The position numbers and the translations under genes were made by a program. Shown one piece after another: positions 11,757 to 20,218 of a stretch of DNA of 64,000 nucleotides (within the stretch, counting starts at the first letter, position 1; each line of letters opens with the position of its first letter). The stretch is from Platerodrilus igneus (lineage: Eukaryota > Arthropoda > Insecta > Coleoptera > Lycidae): positions 727,803 to 791,802 of the forward strand of contig JARFIW010001366.1 of the NCBI GenBank assembly GCA_036346225.1, in the 5' to 3' direction. Under the pieces are notes generated by a model. It was given only the letters and a program-made list of their open reading frames with translations, made no database searches and was not told the DNA's origin.

Positions 11757-12108
11757 AGTAGAGTATAATTGGCAATACTGGGCCCACATTTCCACCAGCA
11801 TCCACATTTCCACACACATCTGGAACAAATTTACATATAAATTCCCATAAGGAGGAAATGAGGAGATTCAGCTCCGCATTTCCACAAGCATCCACATTTC
11901 CACACACGAGATAAACCTATTTTTAAGATTTTTTTTACCGCTAACATTCTGGACCAAATAGTTTTCTTCGACTAACCATTTTTCATCTTTCGAGATAAAC
12001 CTATCTTGTTTGGTATCAATTAATATTAGATTTTTCTCAGCTACCCGAATCTTTAGGAATTTTTCAGATAGCACCACCCCCAAGGGAGCTACCCCAATTT
12101 TAAGATTT
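11757..12108. repeat. Polinton left terminal inverted repeat
   Basis: Reverse complement of 36505-36856. It starts AGTAGAGTATAATTGGC and includes repeated CATCCACATTTCCAC words and the internal TTGATACCAAACAAGAT module inverted. Open frames that cross it (for example 11868-12164 on the minus strand and 36491-36745 on the plus strand) are the same sequence in the two repeats and are not believed to be genes. Confidence 0.9.
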
Positions 12109-13091
12109 CTTACCTGTAGCGACCTTTGAGCGTTCTTATAAATTTTTTTATACATGCGATACATCTTGTTAGCTTAGAATTTTACGCACATCCCGAATTT
12201 GTAAACAGATTTGAAATAAGACCACGCCCTGCAAAATTATACTTTAAGCCCTCGAACCTCTTTAAAATTTTTGCTCGTATATATTTAACTCCATTTTTAA
12301 AACCTTTTTCGCTACCCAAGACATATGCTTTAACCAATACAAAGAAATAAGCACACAAAATTTTAATAACTTATTTACAGTTTAATAAACTAATCATTCC
12401 AATGTAATGGGTTTTAAATATATAAATGGGAAGGTCGACTTTTGGTGTAATGATCGTGTGGTTAATAATTAAAAAAGCGCATTTTGCTGGTATGAAATCT
12501 ATGGAATTTTTCCTGTAATGAAAGAAGAATGCATTCGTAATTGAAAATACGTGACACTTACCTTCGCTAGATACCAACCATGTTAATTAGTGAATTCATA
12601 GTACCGATTTAGATTCTAATAATTAGAAATTTTGTGTATGACATCATTAACTACCTAAATTTCAGAATTATCAAAATGTAATAAACCACATTAAGTACTG
12701 TTCAATAATAATCATTAGAGTGAAAGTAAATGGGTCTTATTACATATTGATATTCTACATCAATTACCTAAATTACTTTACGTGACGCTGTAGAAGCATT
12801 ATAATGCAATATTTTCGAAACTTCCAATGTAGCATTAATTCATTTGTAATTATTTGTAATGCAGCAAATATTCTAGATTCTTAACGATCATGTGAATCAC
12901 ATTTGAAAGCTGTATATAATTTTTTTTCTTGGACTTTCTATTAATTATGTTGAGAATATGTTTCAATGACGTATATTTGAAATCGAGATATAATTGTTTG
13001 TAGATTACTAATAACACAAGGTGCTAAAAAGTACGTATTTAGGGAAAATACAAACGTCATTTAGTAATATAATTACCGGTTTTCAAAACGT
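12109..13091. other. Left subterminal DNA of the Polinton, no gene seen
   Basis: 12333-12400 is an additional inverted match to the right side (about 36380-36456), sharing CTTTAACCAATACAAAG and AAGCACACAAAATTTTAATAA. 12395-12460 is also inverted with respect to 10390-10452. The remaining sequence is AT-rich without a supported open frame; 12371-12577 on the minus strand is an accidental frame. Confidence 0.6.
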
Positions 13092-13220
13092 ATATAACGC
13101 GGTGTTATTAGAAAAATTTCTATTAGTTTCGCACGCTTTTGTGTAAAGCCCGTCGAAATTTTAAACCGTCGTTTCGTGTAGTTCTTTTGTGAAAAGTTTT
13201 GAAGGTTTAAGGGTAAGTAT
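13092..13220 (+). promoter_or_regulatory. Possible rightward core promoter with short exon and splice donor
   Basis: TATATAA lies at about 13091-13097, an initiator-like TTAGTTTCG about 30 bp downstream, and a strong splice donor GGTAAGTA at about 13213. An acceptor-like TTTTAAAG or CTTTTAG lies near 13368-13380, followed by an AATAAA at 13386. No ATG-started open frame of useful length is visible, so any product would be a short spliced transcript running toward, and antisense to, the leftward genes. Confidence 0.3.
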
Positions 13221-13430
13221 TATTAAAAATATTATTAAAGTAGAACTGAATTTATTTGCAAACACCAATTATTATGTTTTCTGTTATTGGTTCTTATTTT
13301 TATTTTAAAACATGAATTTTTCCAAAGTAATGCGCTGTTTTCAAGATATATTTTTTCAAATTTTAAAGGTATGCTTTTAGCTAGAATAAAAAACAATTCT
13401 CACAAAATATTTTATTAAAAATTTAATGCA

Positions 13431-13904
13431 TTAACAAAAAGGTCTCAATAGCAATACATTTTCTTTAGAACAGCTTAAATTATTCAAACAATGGTTTAAA
13501 CAGTGATTGTACCTATCACCGAATCTTCTTAATTCTTTGAGCCTTAGAAGTGAGAATACACTTTCCATGTTTAAAACGTTGTTTGATAAATATTTTGATA
13601 GTAGCTGTCTTTTCTGTTCGCCTTTAACATAGACAGTAGCATCGGGAGGTATGACTTCTTTCAGCAAATCGCCTACATTTGTATATCCACTTGTGGATTG
13701 CTCATCCCAGCTGAGTCCATGGATTCTTTGCTTTAACCACCGAACTTGCTTTTTGAAATCATCACTTAGGGTGTTATACTCCACAGCCATGTCCAGTATC
13801 TCATGCCATATTACATTACTCGCTACATCCAAAATGGCAATCTCCTTGCATTAAAAATCACTAGTTTTGTATTGATATCCTTGTAAATCGATTATGAAAC
13901 ACAT
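13431..13904 (-). pseudogene. Conserved Polinton-associated protein, possibly exonuclease-like, with in-frame stop
   Basis: The frame starts at ATG 13904 with an FIIDLQGYQYK-type segment, meets TAA at 13853-13851, and continues in the same frame with CKEIAILD, the motif HGLSWDE, then YVKGEQK and a Cys/His-rich end (CLNHCLNNLSC). I recognise the pattern (an I-D-x-Q-G start, K-E a short distance later, a HGLSW block, a YVKG-x-x-K block and a Cys/His tail) as a protein common in arthropod mobile DNA. The spacing of Asp, Glu and the later Asp in PPDATVYVKG would suit a DEDD-type RNase H-fold exonuclease, but that is inference. It is the last gene of the leftward arm and lies downstream of the integrase. 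One stop breaks it; the rest of the frame is open for 133 codons. Confidence 0.5.
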
Positions 13905-14026
13905 GCTTCCTGCTTCAAATCACGGATGGGAATGGGGTTCTAAGCAAATCTCTCCTATATATCTAGTTAAGGGACTTTACTCCCTCCTTTTATGATTTTT
14001 TCATCCAGGTAATTATCTGGATGATA

Positions 14027-14956
14027 CTAAAGCAAGTCTGTTTTCTTAATCCAACTTTTACCATCCCCCAACCACGACACTAATAATTCGCGCCCGTGCT
14101 TCCGTTTCCGTAAAACTTTTTCCACTAAGTACGTGTCGGGTGCTGCTGTGAGCTGAATTTCATCTTCGTAAAAAGCACCTAGAATTGGCCGACCTTCCAA
14201 ATCTTGTAGCAGCTAGGTTATCGGTCTCGTTTGTTGTACTTTAACAATTTTGAATAGTTCTGTACTCCAGTTTGGGTGAAATCCTCGATCGAATACTGCT
14301 TTATATTTTGATATGCGCACAATGTCTCCAACCTTATACAACTTCTTGTAACTTTTAGAAACGCTGTTAGCGGTGTAAAGTTTTATTCTTTCCGGATGTT
14401 CTTCTGCCTTCATAGGTGTCATGTTAATAGCCCGATGCGGTGTATTATTGTATTCTTCCATAACCTTAAGCAAAATATTCACCCATTTATGACTGCCTTG
14501 CAAGTAAAATCTTCTGTACAATTTGTTTTTGATTGTTCTGATTAATCGCTCAACCATGCTAACTTTGATTGCGGAATACGTAGAGTAATGGTTTATCTTA
14601 TATTTTTGCATAAGATTTTTAAACCAGCGGTTATAGTACTCTTTCCCAAAATCCGTTTGTAGATTGATTTTTACGTTATTTTCTCCTTGCAACATTTTGT
14701 CCAATATTTTTTTCATAGCATTTGTGACTTCTGATCCGGTTTTATTTTTTAAGGGTTCAGCTAAAGCATATTTTGTGAAACAGTCCACTGCTATTATAAT
14801 ATATCTGTACCCATTGTTCACACGCGAGTAAGGCTGCATTTCGCACAAGTCCGATTGGATAAGATCACGTTTCACATGTTTCAGATTTGTATGACGACGC
14901 TGAAAATTTTTTCTTGCAGGTTTAAATAATTCCTTAACGATGATTTCTTTACTCAT
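14027..14956 (-). pseudogene. Polinton rve-family integrase with C-terminal chromodomain, one in-frame stop
   Basis: ATG at 14956 is preceded in frame by a stop. The rve core shows the first Asp in IIIAVDCFTKYALAEPL, the second in LQTDFGKEYYN, and the Glu in KVSMVERLIRTIKNKLYRR, a D,D-35-E arrangement. An SH3-like tail with YKVGDIVRISKYK follows. A TAG at 14215-14213 ends the first 247 codons. The same frame then continues for about 60 codons to 14027 with YLVEKVLRKRKHGRELLVSW, a chromodomain as found in Polinton integrases. The enzyme inserts the element by joining its 3' ends to target DNA and making the 6-bp duplication; the chromodomain is thought to guide it to chromatin. The stop separates catalytic and targeting parts; decay is more likely than programmed readthrough. 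Confidence 0.85.
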
Positions 14957-15011
14957 TTTTGCTTAACACTGTTGCTAAACTAATAGGTTTATCTTTATCC
15001 AATTGCACCTT

Positions 15012-15623
15012 TCACATAAACTGAAGCTTTGGTTTGTAGTATTTGTTTTTTATAGCTGCTGGTGACGCCTCGTAAATCGATGCTATTGCAAGACCGAGCT
15101 CCTTCTCATTTGTCTCAGAAGTTGCAGTCAAATTAATAAAAAACTGTATAAACGTTTTAAAGTCAGATACAAGCCTATCCAATTTTTCATTTACATATTG
15201 TTTATTAACTGCATCAGATGGCTCAACTGGTTGAGCAAGCATTGCGATACGCTGGTTTCTCGCATTGAAGGCTTTATCTTTACGTTGTATATCATCAGAA
15301 CTTTTTAGACAGTATGAAAAGGCTTGATTCACGAGCTTGATTACAGATTTCTTAATAACACAATCACTATCTTCTTTAGGATCCATTACATCAACTAACC
15401 TTCTTTTACGAAAACTAATTGTTTCTTCTCCAGACTTGAATACTATAGTGCTTTTCTGATTAACACAATCACTATCTTCTTTCCGGTCTGATGAATTCAC
15501 TAACCTTCTTTGCTGCATATCGTACCCATCACCATCCAACGTTAGCACAAATCCTCGACCTGGAGGACCGCGCCGAATATCAGCATCTTTACGCTCTGAA
15601 CGTCCGAAGCGGTCGATAGGCAT
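15012..15623 (-). CDS. Fibre-like virion protein with tail-fibre-type repeats
   Basis: Intact 203-aa frame from ATG 15623. After an MPIDRFGR start comes RRGPPGRGFVLTLDGDGYDM, a Gly/Pro turn followed by a beta-rich segment. Then three related repeats appear at about residues 39-57, 74-93 and 133-150: RRLVNSSDRKEDSDCVNQKS, RRLVDVMDPKEDSDCVIKKS and QRIAMLAQPVEPSDAVNKQY. The R-(L/I)-x(5)-P-x(2)-x-S-D-(A/C)-V-N-K pattern is the one seen in trimeric tail fibres of phages and fibre-like proteins of large viruses. I infer a trimeric surface fibre that could bind the penton. It lies between the integrase and the 320-codon gene. Its N-terminal MPID is shared with the 53-aa protein at 19114, perhaps a common anchor. 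No signal peptide or membrane segment. Confidence 0.6.
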   Translation of the reverse strand: MPIDRFGRSERKDADIRRGPPGRGFVLTLDGDGYDMQQRRLVNSSDRKEDSDCVNQKSTIVFKSGEETISFRKRRLVDVMDPKEDSDCVIKKSVIKLVNQAFSYCLKSSDDIQRKDKAFNARNQRIAMLAQPVEPSDAVNKQYVNEKLDRLVSDFKTFIQFFINLTATSETNEKELGLAIASIYEASPAAIKNKYYKPKLQFM

Positions 15624-15651
15624 TTTAAAACTGTGTAATTATTTACTGAGC

Positions 15652-16614
15652 TCACTGTATTATACCTTCTTCTCTCAACTCTTCTATTATGGACAAAATC
15701 TCGTTAATGTTTTCCTCGCTTGTATTTCCAGCTCGGTTGGATGCGTTCAACAATCTCAGTCGATCTACAAGTTCATGTACATTATTCCAGTAGACATATT
15801 GCACCGGCTTTGAATTTAAACTTTTGTAAAACCGATTAGAAAAGCCTAAACCCGCTCCCTTAGACTGTTTTCTTCTCTTTGGCTGTTTTCTTTCGGGATT
15901 CCTCTGAAATTCTGTGAGATATTTTTGCACATATTTGTTAAACTTTTTGTTATTTGTTGGGAATCCGCTTAAATCGTGCACCGCAAATGGGTTAAACTTT
16001 CTTCTCAAAATCGACGCAGATTTGATCATTTCCAAGTAATTCGGCAAATCTTCATGCAAATTGAAATCGCCATCTTCGGGGCTGATGTCTTTCTAAACCA
16101 GCAGATTGTATAAACCCTTCGCACCTGGATATATCACATTATTTAATGTTATATCGCTAGTTTCCGGGTTAATTACCAATACACTTTTCCACAAACTCCA
16201 TGTATCGGTTTCCACATTATACTTTACTCCATAAATTGATTTGTCAATATTTTCGTCCTCGTCTCTAGCTAACACATCCGCATAGTAAAGATGGAACGGT
16301 TCTTCTGGAACGAGTTGTTTAATTTTCTTTATAGGTACGCCCATGTTTTCGACTTTAACCTTTGTTGTAGGTGTGGGAATTTTTTCGGTGATCGATTGCA
16401 ACTGGGAAGCGGTTATTTGCAAAGGATCAATCAATTGTTTGTGCACCTCTTTGAATTTTTGCTGAGATGCAGTGTCACCCTTTTTGTACGCTACAAACTT
16501 TTTTCGCACAGCATCCTGCATAAGATGAAGACTGCGTTTATTCGCAATAAAATTGTTAACGTCCGTCATCATGAAACTTTGGATTGGAACTAACATTTTT
16601 TTGAATAATGTCAA
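15652..16614 (-). pseudogene. Unknown Polinton gene, 320 codons with one in-frame TAG
   Basis: The frame opens by overlapping the ATPase stop by 4 bp (16611-16614) and runs 173 codons to TAG at 16095-16093. The same frame then stays open to 15652 for a further 147 codons. The first part has a basic, helical N-terminus, then SIYGVKYNVETD and a NNVIYPGAKGLYNLL motif just before the stop. The second part begins with KDISPED and contains HEDLPNYLEMIKSAS, a basic KRRKQSKGAGLGF patch and an acidic helical end. The layout (a Y-x-G-x-x-G-L-x-x-L-L block followed by a D-x-x-x-Y block) matches a protein I associate with arthropod Polintons, whose function is unknown. Virion or assembly role is possible because it sits between ATPase and fibre-like genes. 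Confidence 0.6.
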
Positions 16615-17495
16615 ATATTTATATACTCGTCGAAATTCTTCCTATATCGACCATTATCCAAATCAAAATCTTTCACAACAGTTATAAAATTATGTTTTGA
16701 GTCACCCCAACACTGTAAACACATTTCTTTAAATTTCGGGTATGTCATGTCACCACTTATATGATCCGAAAAGATATGGCGAAGGTTTGTGTCATCCTGT
16801 TTCCATAATGCGATTACATTGGCGTTATCTCTGAGTCTATGTTTTAAGGCACTAGCGTAAGTTTGACATAGATAGAACGAATCTATTGCTTTATGTCGGC
16901 CGAACGAGAAAAATTGAGTGATTTTACTTTGCTCGTTTGCAGGTATATCATCGAAAACCATAATTGAATCTTCTTTGGTATCTCCCGGTTCGATCAAATC
17001 ATCGTAATTTTCAAACTCATGGTACCCAATTTTTTCTTTTAATGGTGTAAAAACGTTTCTTAACAATTCGTATTTCGGCTGATATAAACTTTTCGAAAAT
17101 ACATACACATTTTGGAATCTAAGACCGTTCTCGTGCAAGATCAGAGGTATTAAAGCGTTGGTCTTCCCACAACTCGATGGTCCTGCGAAGATAGCTCGTA
17201 TGTTAAACGGGAACAATGAACCATGTTTACCATCCTCTCTTGCACTAGCAATAGCAAAGTTATCATAATTCTGTATAGGTATTTTAACTTCTTGTTTCGC
17301 AGTCTCCATATTGCTTCGAGCGTACGCTTGCTTTCGCTGCTGCTTGCGGTGATAGCTTAACGTCTCTTTCGGTATATTATATTTTTTACTGATGGAGTAA
17401 ATACTTGATTTACCCAGTCGAACTTCTTCTATAGCTTTTTCTAATGATTCGTTACTGTATCCACTATTTCGTTTTCTTATGTAATTGCGAACCAT
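16611..17495 (-). CDS. Packaging ATPase (FtsK/HerA, A32-like) with N-terminal pipsqueak-type HTH
   Basis: Intact frame. I take ATG 17495 as the start, giving 294 aa; the frame is open further upstream through 18-bp repeats but has no ATG there. Residues about 1-50 (MVRNYIRKRNSGYSNESL to YNIPKETLSYHRK) have the form of a pipsqueak/CENP-B-like helix-turn-helix DNA-binding domain. The ATPase follows: Walker A in IFAGPSSCGKTNAL, Walker B in SIMVFDDIP, and a sensor-like segment FYLCQTYA. Such ATPases pump viral DNA into capsids. The HTH adds about 60 residues to the usual length and could recognise element DNA ends or regulate transcription; this is inference. Its own TATA element lies just past the capsid gene. 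Its stop overlaps the next gene by 4 bp. Confidence 0.88.
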   Translation of the reverse strand: MVRNYIRKRNSGYSNESLEKAIEEVRLGKSSIYSISKKYNIPKETLSYHRKQQRKQAYARSNMETAKQEVKIPIQNYDNFAIASAREDGKHGSLFPFNIRAIFAGPSSCGKTNALIPLILHENGLRFQNVYVFSKSLYQPKYELLRNVFTPLKEKIGYHEFENYDDLIEPGDTKEDSIMVFDDIPANEQSKITQFFSFGRHKAIDSFYLCQTYASALKHRLRDNANVIALWKQDDTNLRHIFSDHISGDMTYPKFKEMCLQCWGDSKHNFITVVKDFDLDNGRYRKNFDEYINI

Positions 17496-17511
17496 GCTAA
17501 CCAATACTGTT

Positions 17512-17583
17512 GGAGACACTTTCAATCTATGGGGTAATTTTACCCTATGGGACAAAATCACTCTATGGGGCAATTTTACCCTA
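17512..17583 (-). repeat. Four 18-bp tandem repeats just upstream of the ATPase ATG
   Basis: Read on the minus strand the units are TAGGGTAAAATTGCCCCA, TAGAGTGATTTTGTCCCA, TAGGGTAAAATTACCCCA and TAGATTGAAAGTGTCTCC. Units one and three differ at one base. They end 16 bp before the ATG at 17495, inside the presumed 5' leader between the TATA element and the start codon. Each unit has an internal near-palindrome (GGGTAAAATTxCCCC). They may be a binding site, possibly for the HTH domain encoded next door. Confidence 0.8.
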
Positions 17584-17673
17584 TTCTGATGGAGGTAATT
17601 TCACTCTAAAATAACTAGAACTTATGTACAAAGTGCGAGATGCTCACCATTCGACAAATAAACGTAGACTAAT

Positions 17674-17711
17674 TGAAACAAATTAATTCCTTGCTTTTAT
17701 ACAATTTTATT
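17674..17711 (-). promoter_or_regulatory. Capsid-gene poly(A) signal followed by ATPase core promoter
   Basis: On the minus strand AATAAA lies at 17711-17706, just after the major capsid stop at 17733. TATAAAAG follows at 17701-17694 and an initiator-like TCAATT at 17676-17671, 27 bp downstream of the first T of the TATA element. Transcripts would start about 180 bp before the ATPase ATG and cross the 18-bp repeats. Confidence 0.5.
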
Positions 17712-17732
17712 AAAAATATATATACAAAATAT

Positions 17733-18972
17733 TTAATTGTGAATAAATCTATTAACAATTTCCGTAAACGGATTATATTCAAAAATAGAGTCATGCATAA
17801 TTAAAGCATAAGCCTTCATCGACGGTTCAAAATTTCTTGAAGCTTCTAATTCCATTCTTACATCAACCGTTGCATCCTTGATGCTTTCAAATTGATGACG
17901 ACAGTCGATTACAAAGACGGGTGATTCCTTAAACCTGTTGTAGTCCATTAAACATTTATTTGACGATTTGTTCGGATAGTATTTTTCCATAAAAGATGCA
18001 TAAGACAGGTACGCTGGTATTCGTAAAGCTTGTAGCATTTTCTTCTTTCTTATCATATTTTCCATTTTGCAGCGCCAGTAATATCCACCGAGCCTTCTCT
18101 GTTTCGTTCGATACTTTAATTCTCCATACTTGTGACTTTGATTGTGTTAGAGACGGTAATTCGTGTAGTTCCCATTTTCTGAATGCAACCATTATAGATG
18201 ATTGATTTTGCATTTCCGAAAGCAACGACGCCTTTGCAAAGTCGCTTAAAGTTATATGCGGAACCTCCCATGAAATACGTTGTATTTTGAACGTTACTGT
18301 ATTTCCAATCGACTTGTAGCAATTTACGTCCAACTTGGATCTGATTAAAATCAGCTCTTGAGGCATGTTGACGATAGTTTTCTTGTAATCTTCAAAAAAC
18401 CCAAAAATGGTTTTTAGCGGTATAGCACAACTAAACCATCCATCTTGGAATATGGTATCGGGCTTTCACCCGGTATGTGTAATAGATTTTGTTACTGATT
18501 CTTCCATGGATACTAAACCTTTAATAGTTCTTGTAATTCCAGGGATTCGACAGACATCTATTATTTGATTATTACCCAATTTGTATTGAATTTCCTCAAA
18601 CAGAAAATATGGCGCATTTCTAGTAAATTCGTAAGCTTTAGGGTCTGGTTCTGCTGCTCTAATCGAGTCTCCAGTTGTTGACGCTTCCCTTAATGTTTCC
18701 GTAGGTTTATAGGTACCCTTTATAAATATGAAACTTTCATGGGGGTATGTGATGTTATCACTGCTCTGGATTTCAATTGAAATTCGATCGTTGTTTTCTG
18801 CATTCAATGTAAAGGGAAGATATGTATAATAATCTTCCTTTATTATGGTTTCGTCTAATTTATAACTTCCAGACACATCCAATTTGGGTACGTCCTCATA
18901 TTTAAGCCTTCCAAGTTTAACGTTTTCAACACCGTGGAGATCTAAGCTGCGTTTACTTCTGCCTCCCATCAT
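17733..18972 (-). pseudogene. Polinton major capsid protein (double jelly-roll), stop plus frameshift
   Basis: Starts at ATG 18972, overlapping the end of the 53-aa gene. The first 168 codons give a beta-rich segment (YYTYLPFTLNAENNDRISIE, then PYFLFEEIQYKLG) and end at TGA 18468-18466. The same frame continues past MPQELILIRSK to about 18010. A one-base shift in the 17990-18060 interval then moves the reading to the frame ending at 17733 (YYPNKSSNKCLMDY, then VFVIDCRHQFESIKDATVDV). Total length is about 412 codons, right for a Polinton hexon-type capsid protein built from two jelly rolls. Position between the penton-like gene and the ATPase also fits. The call rests on length, beta-rich pattern and gene order. 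Both breaks make this copy unable to give a full protein. Confidence 0.8.
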
Positions 18973-19114
18973 TTATAACTTTTAATTCCAAAGACTTTAA
19001 GAAACGTATTTCTTCTGCTGTAAGTCTCTCGACAACTTGACGCTTTGATGTTGTAGTCACTTCTAATCGTCTGGGGGTGTTGTAGCGTGCTTTATATACA
19101 AAATCGATAGGCAT
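18953..19114 (-). CDS. Small 53-aa protein between penton-like and major capsid genes
   Basis: ATG 19114 to TAA 18953, an intact small frame. It starts 2 bp after the penton-like gene stops (19117) and overlaps the major capsid start (18972) by 20 bp. The sequence opens with MPIDFVYKARY, has a basic middle and a helical region (VVERLTAEEIRFLKSLELK). The tight packing suggests translation from a shared transcript. It shares the MPID start with the fibre-like protein. Function unknown; a virion cement or anchor peptide is one possibility. Confidence 0.6.
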   Translation of the reverse strand: MPIDFVYKARYNTPRRLEVTTTSKRQVVERLTAEEIRFLKSLELKVINDGRQK

Positions 19115-19116
19115 TT

Positions 19117-19851
19117 TCAGCTACTTTTTATTTCCAGTCTCACACAGGTGTATGTTTCCGGTGAAAAGTTTACCAATTCACCCAAATGATCGACTAGTCT
19201 GATTGTAATATTATCAATTTCTGTTACGCTCAGCGGATAATATATGACGTGGTTAGGTTCCTTTTCCAGATTATACCCGGGTGGTACAGATAGACTGAAT
19301 TCGAATATGCTGTGGGTAAGAAAATTGTTTCTGAACGATCCGCTGGTGATATTGGTTTCCACAAAAATGTTTGAGACCGATATTATGTTCACTTGCTGAT
19401 TAGCAATATGTACGGTATCTGCAGCCAGTTTGCGGTTGGTAAACCCCAAGATGCTTCCAATATTGTTTTTACGGTTCGCCCCAAAATCTATCGGTATACT
19501 GCTTCGTATAGAACACTTTAATGTATTATTGTTGGCACTCAGTTTAAAATATTTTTCAATGTTCTCGTTGATGTCCGGCTTCTGACTGAACCATTTTTTG
19601 AAGACGTCCTGTATATATGCATTTATTTCTTCTAATTCGTATGATCCAGGTTCAATGGTTATTCTGCGATGCTCTGGATCGTTAAAGTATAAAGTATTGT
19701 TTCCCGGGTGTATGTTTTGCACAGTGTTACAAGTGTACAGTCCCACTAGACCCAAAGCATATTCACCGTCCTGTTTCAATTTAATTGGTGGGTAAATGGA
19801 TCCTGTCGATATGACATTACCATACCCGAACACGCTCACTGTTTTAGCCAT
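19117..19851 (-). CDS. Penton-like minor capsid protein
   Basis: ATG 19851 overlaps the protease stop (ATGGCTAA shared); the frame is open to 19117, 244 aa, with no breaks. The N-terminal part contains KLKQDGEYALGLVGLYTCNT followed by NNTLYFND and TIEPGSYELEEINAYIQD. This is the pattern of Polinton minor capsid proteins, which form a single jelly roll and occupy the five-fold vertices. The C-terminal half has long alternating beta-type stretches (HVIYYPLSVTEIDNITIRL). Gene order protease, penton, small protein, major capsid, ATPase matches a compact virion-gene cluster. Confidence 0.75.
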   Translation of the reverse strand: MAKTVSVFGYGNVISTGSIYPPIKLKQDGEYALGLVGLYTCNTVQNIHPGNNTLYFNDPEHRRITIEPGSYELEEINAYIQDVFKKWFSQKPDINENIEKYFKLSANNNTLKCSIRSSIPIDFGANRKNNIGSILGFTNRKLAADTVHIANQQVNIISVSNIFVETNITSGSFRNNFLTHSIFEFSLSVPPGYNLEKEPNHVIYYPLSVTEIDNITIRLVDHLGELVNFSPETYTCVRLEIKSS

Positions 19852-20218
19852 TGTCACTAAGAAACTTTAACACTAAATGTCCACAATTGTATGTGTTGTA
19901 AGTCTGCTCCGGTACACTGTTGTAGTAAATTTTACAACCTCGAAAATATCTCTTTACTTCTTCCGGCGGTCTCAAGTCTCCAAACGAATCGTAGTAATAC
20001 ACGCTATTTCCATGTTTTCGGTACCCCACCCAATGTGTACCCGAACCTTTGGTGGTATCCAAATTAATCACTCCCGATTCGTTGACATGCGGTCTAATCT
20101 TCTGTAACTGATCTCTAGAAAAGACGTTGCGAAAATGAGGAATGTTAGATGCGTGTTTCCTTATATCTACATCAGTGAGAGCTCTTCGAGGTAACTTGCT
20201 TAGTTTTTTGATATTTTT
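19844..20218 (-). CDS. Adenain-like maturation protease (C5 family)
   Basis: The frame is open from 20218 (just after a TAA at 20221-20219) to TAA at 19844, 124 codons, with no ATG in the upstream half. The protein begins near KKLSKLPRRAL, overlapping the end of the pX-like gene. Catalytic His is in GTHWVGYRK, the acidic partner in YYYDSFGDLRPP, Gln in VPEQ, and the nucleophile Cys in YNCGHLVLKFL, the His-Asp/Glu-Gln-Cys order of adenovirus proteases. It would process capsid and core proteins during virion maturation. The lack of an ATG means the start codon has been lost, a non-ATG start is used, or it is made by splicing from an upstream gene. Confidence 0.82.
   Translation of the reverse strand, partial: KNIKKLSKLPRRALTDVDIRKHASNIPHFRNVFSRDQLQKIRPHVNESGVINLDTTKGSGTHWVGYRKHGNSVYYYDSFGDLRPPEEVKRYFRGCKIYYNSVPEQTYNTYNCGHLVLKFLSDNG

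Noticed and set aside
11868..12164. 98-codon frame and its partner at 36491-36745
   Set aside because: Both are the Polinton terminal inverted repeats read as protein; near-identity follows from the repeat and does not indicate coding.
14213..14215. Programmed readthrough of the integrase stop as an established feature
   Set aside because: Other genes in the same element have stops and frameshifts, so decay is simpler; kept only as a testable idea.
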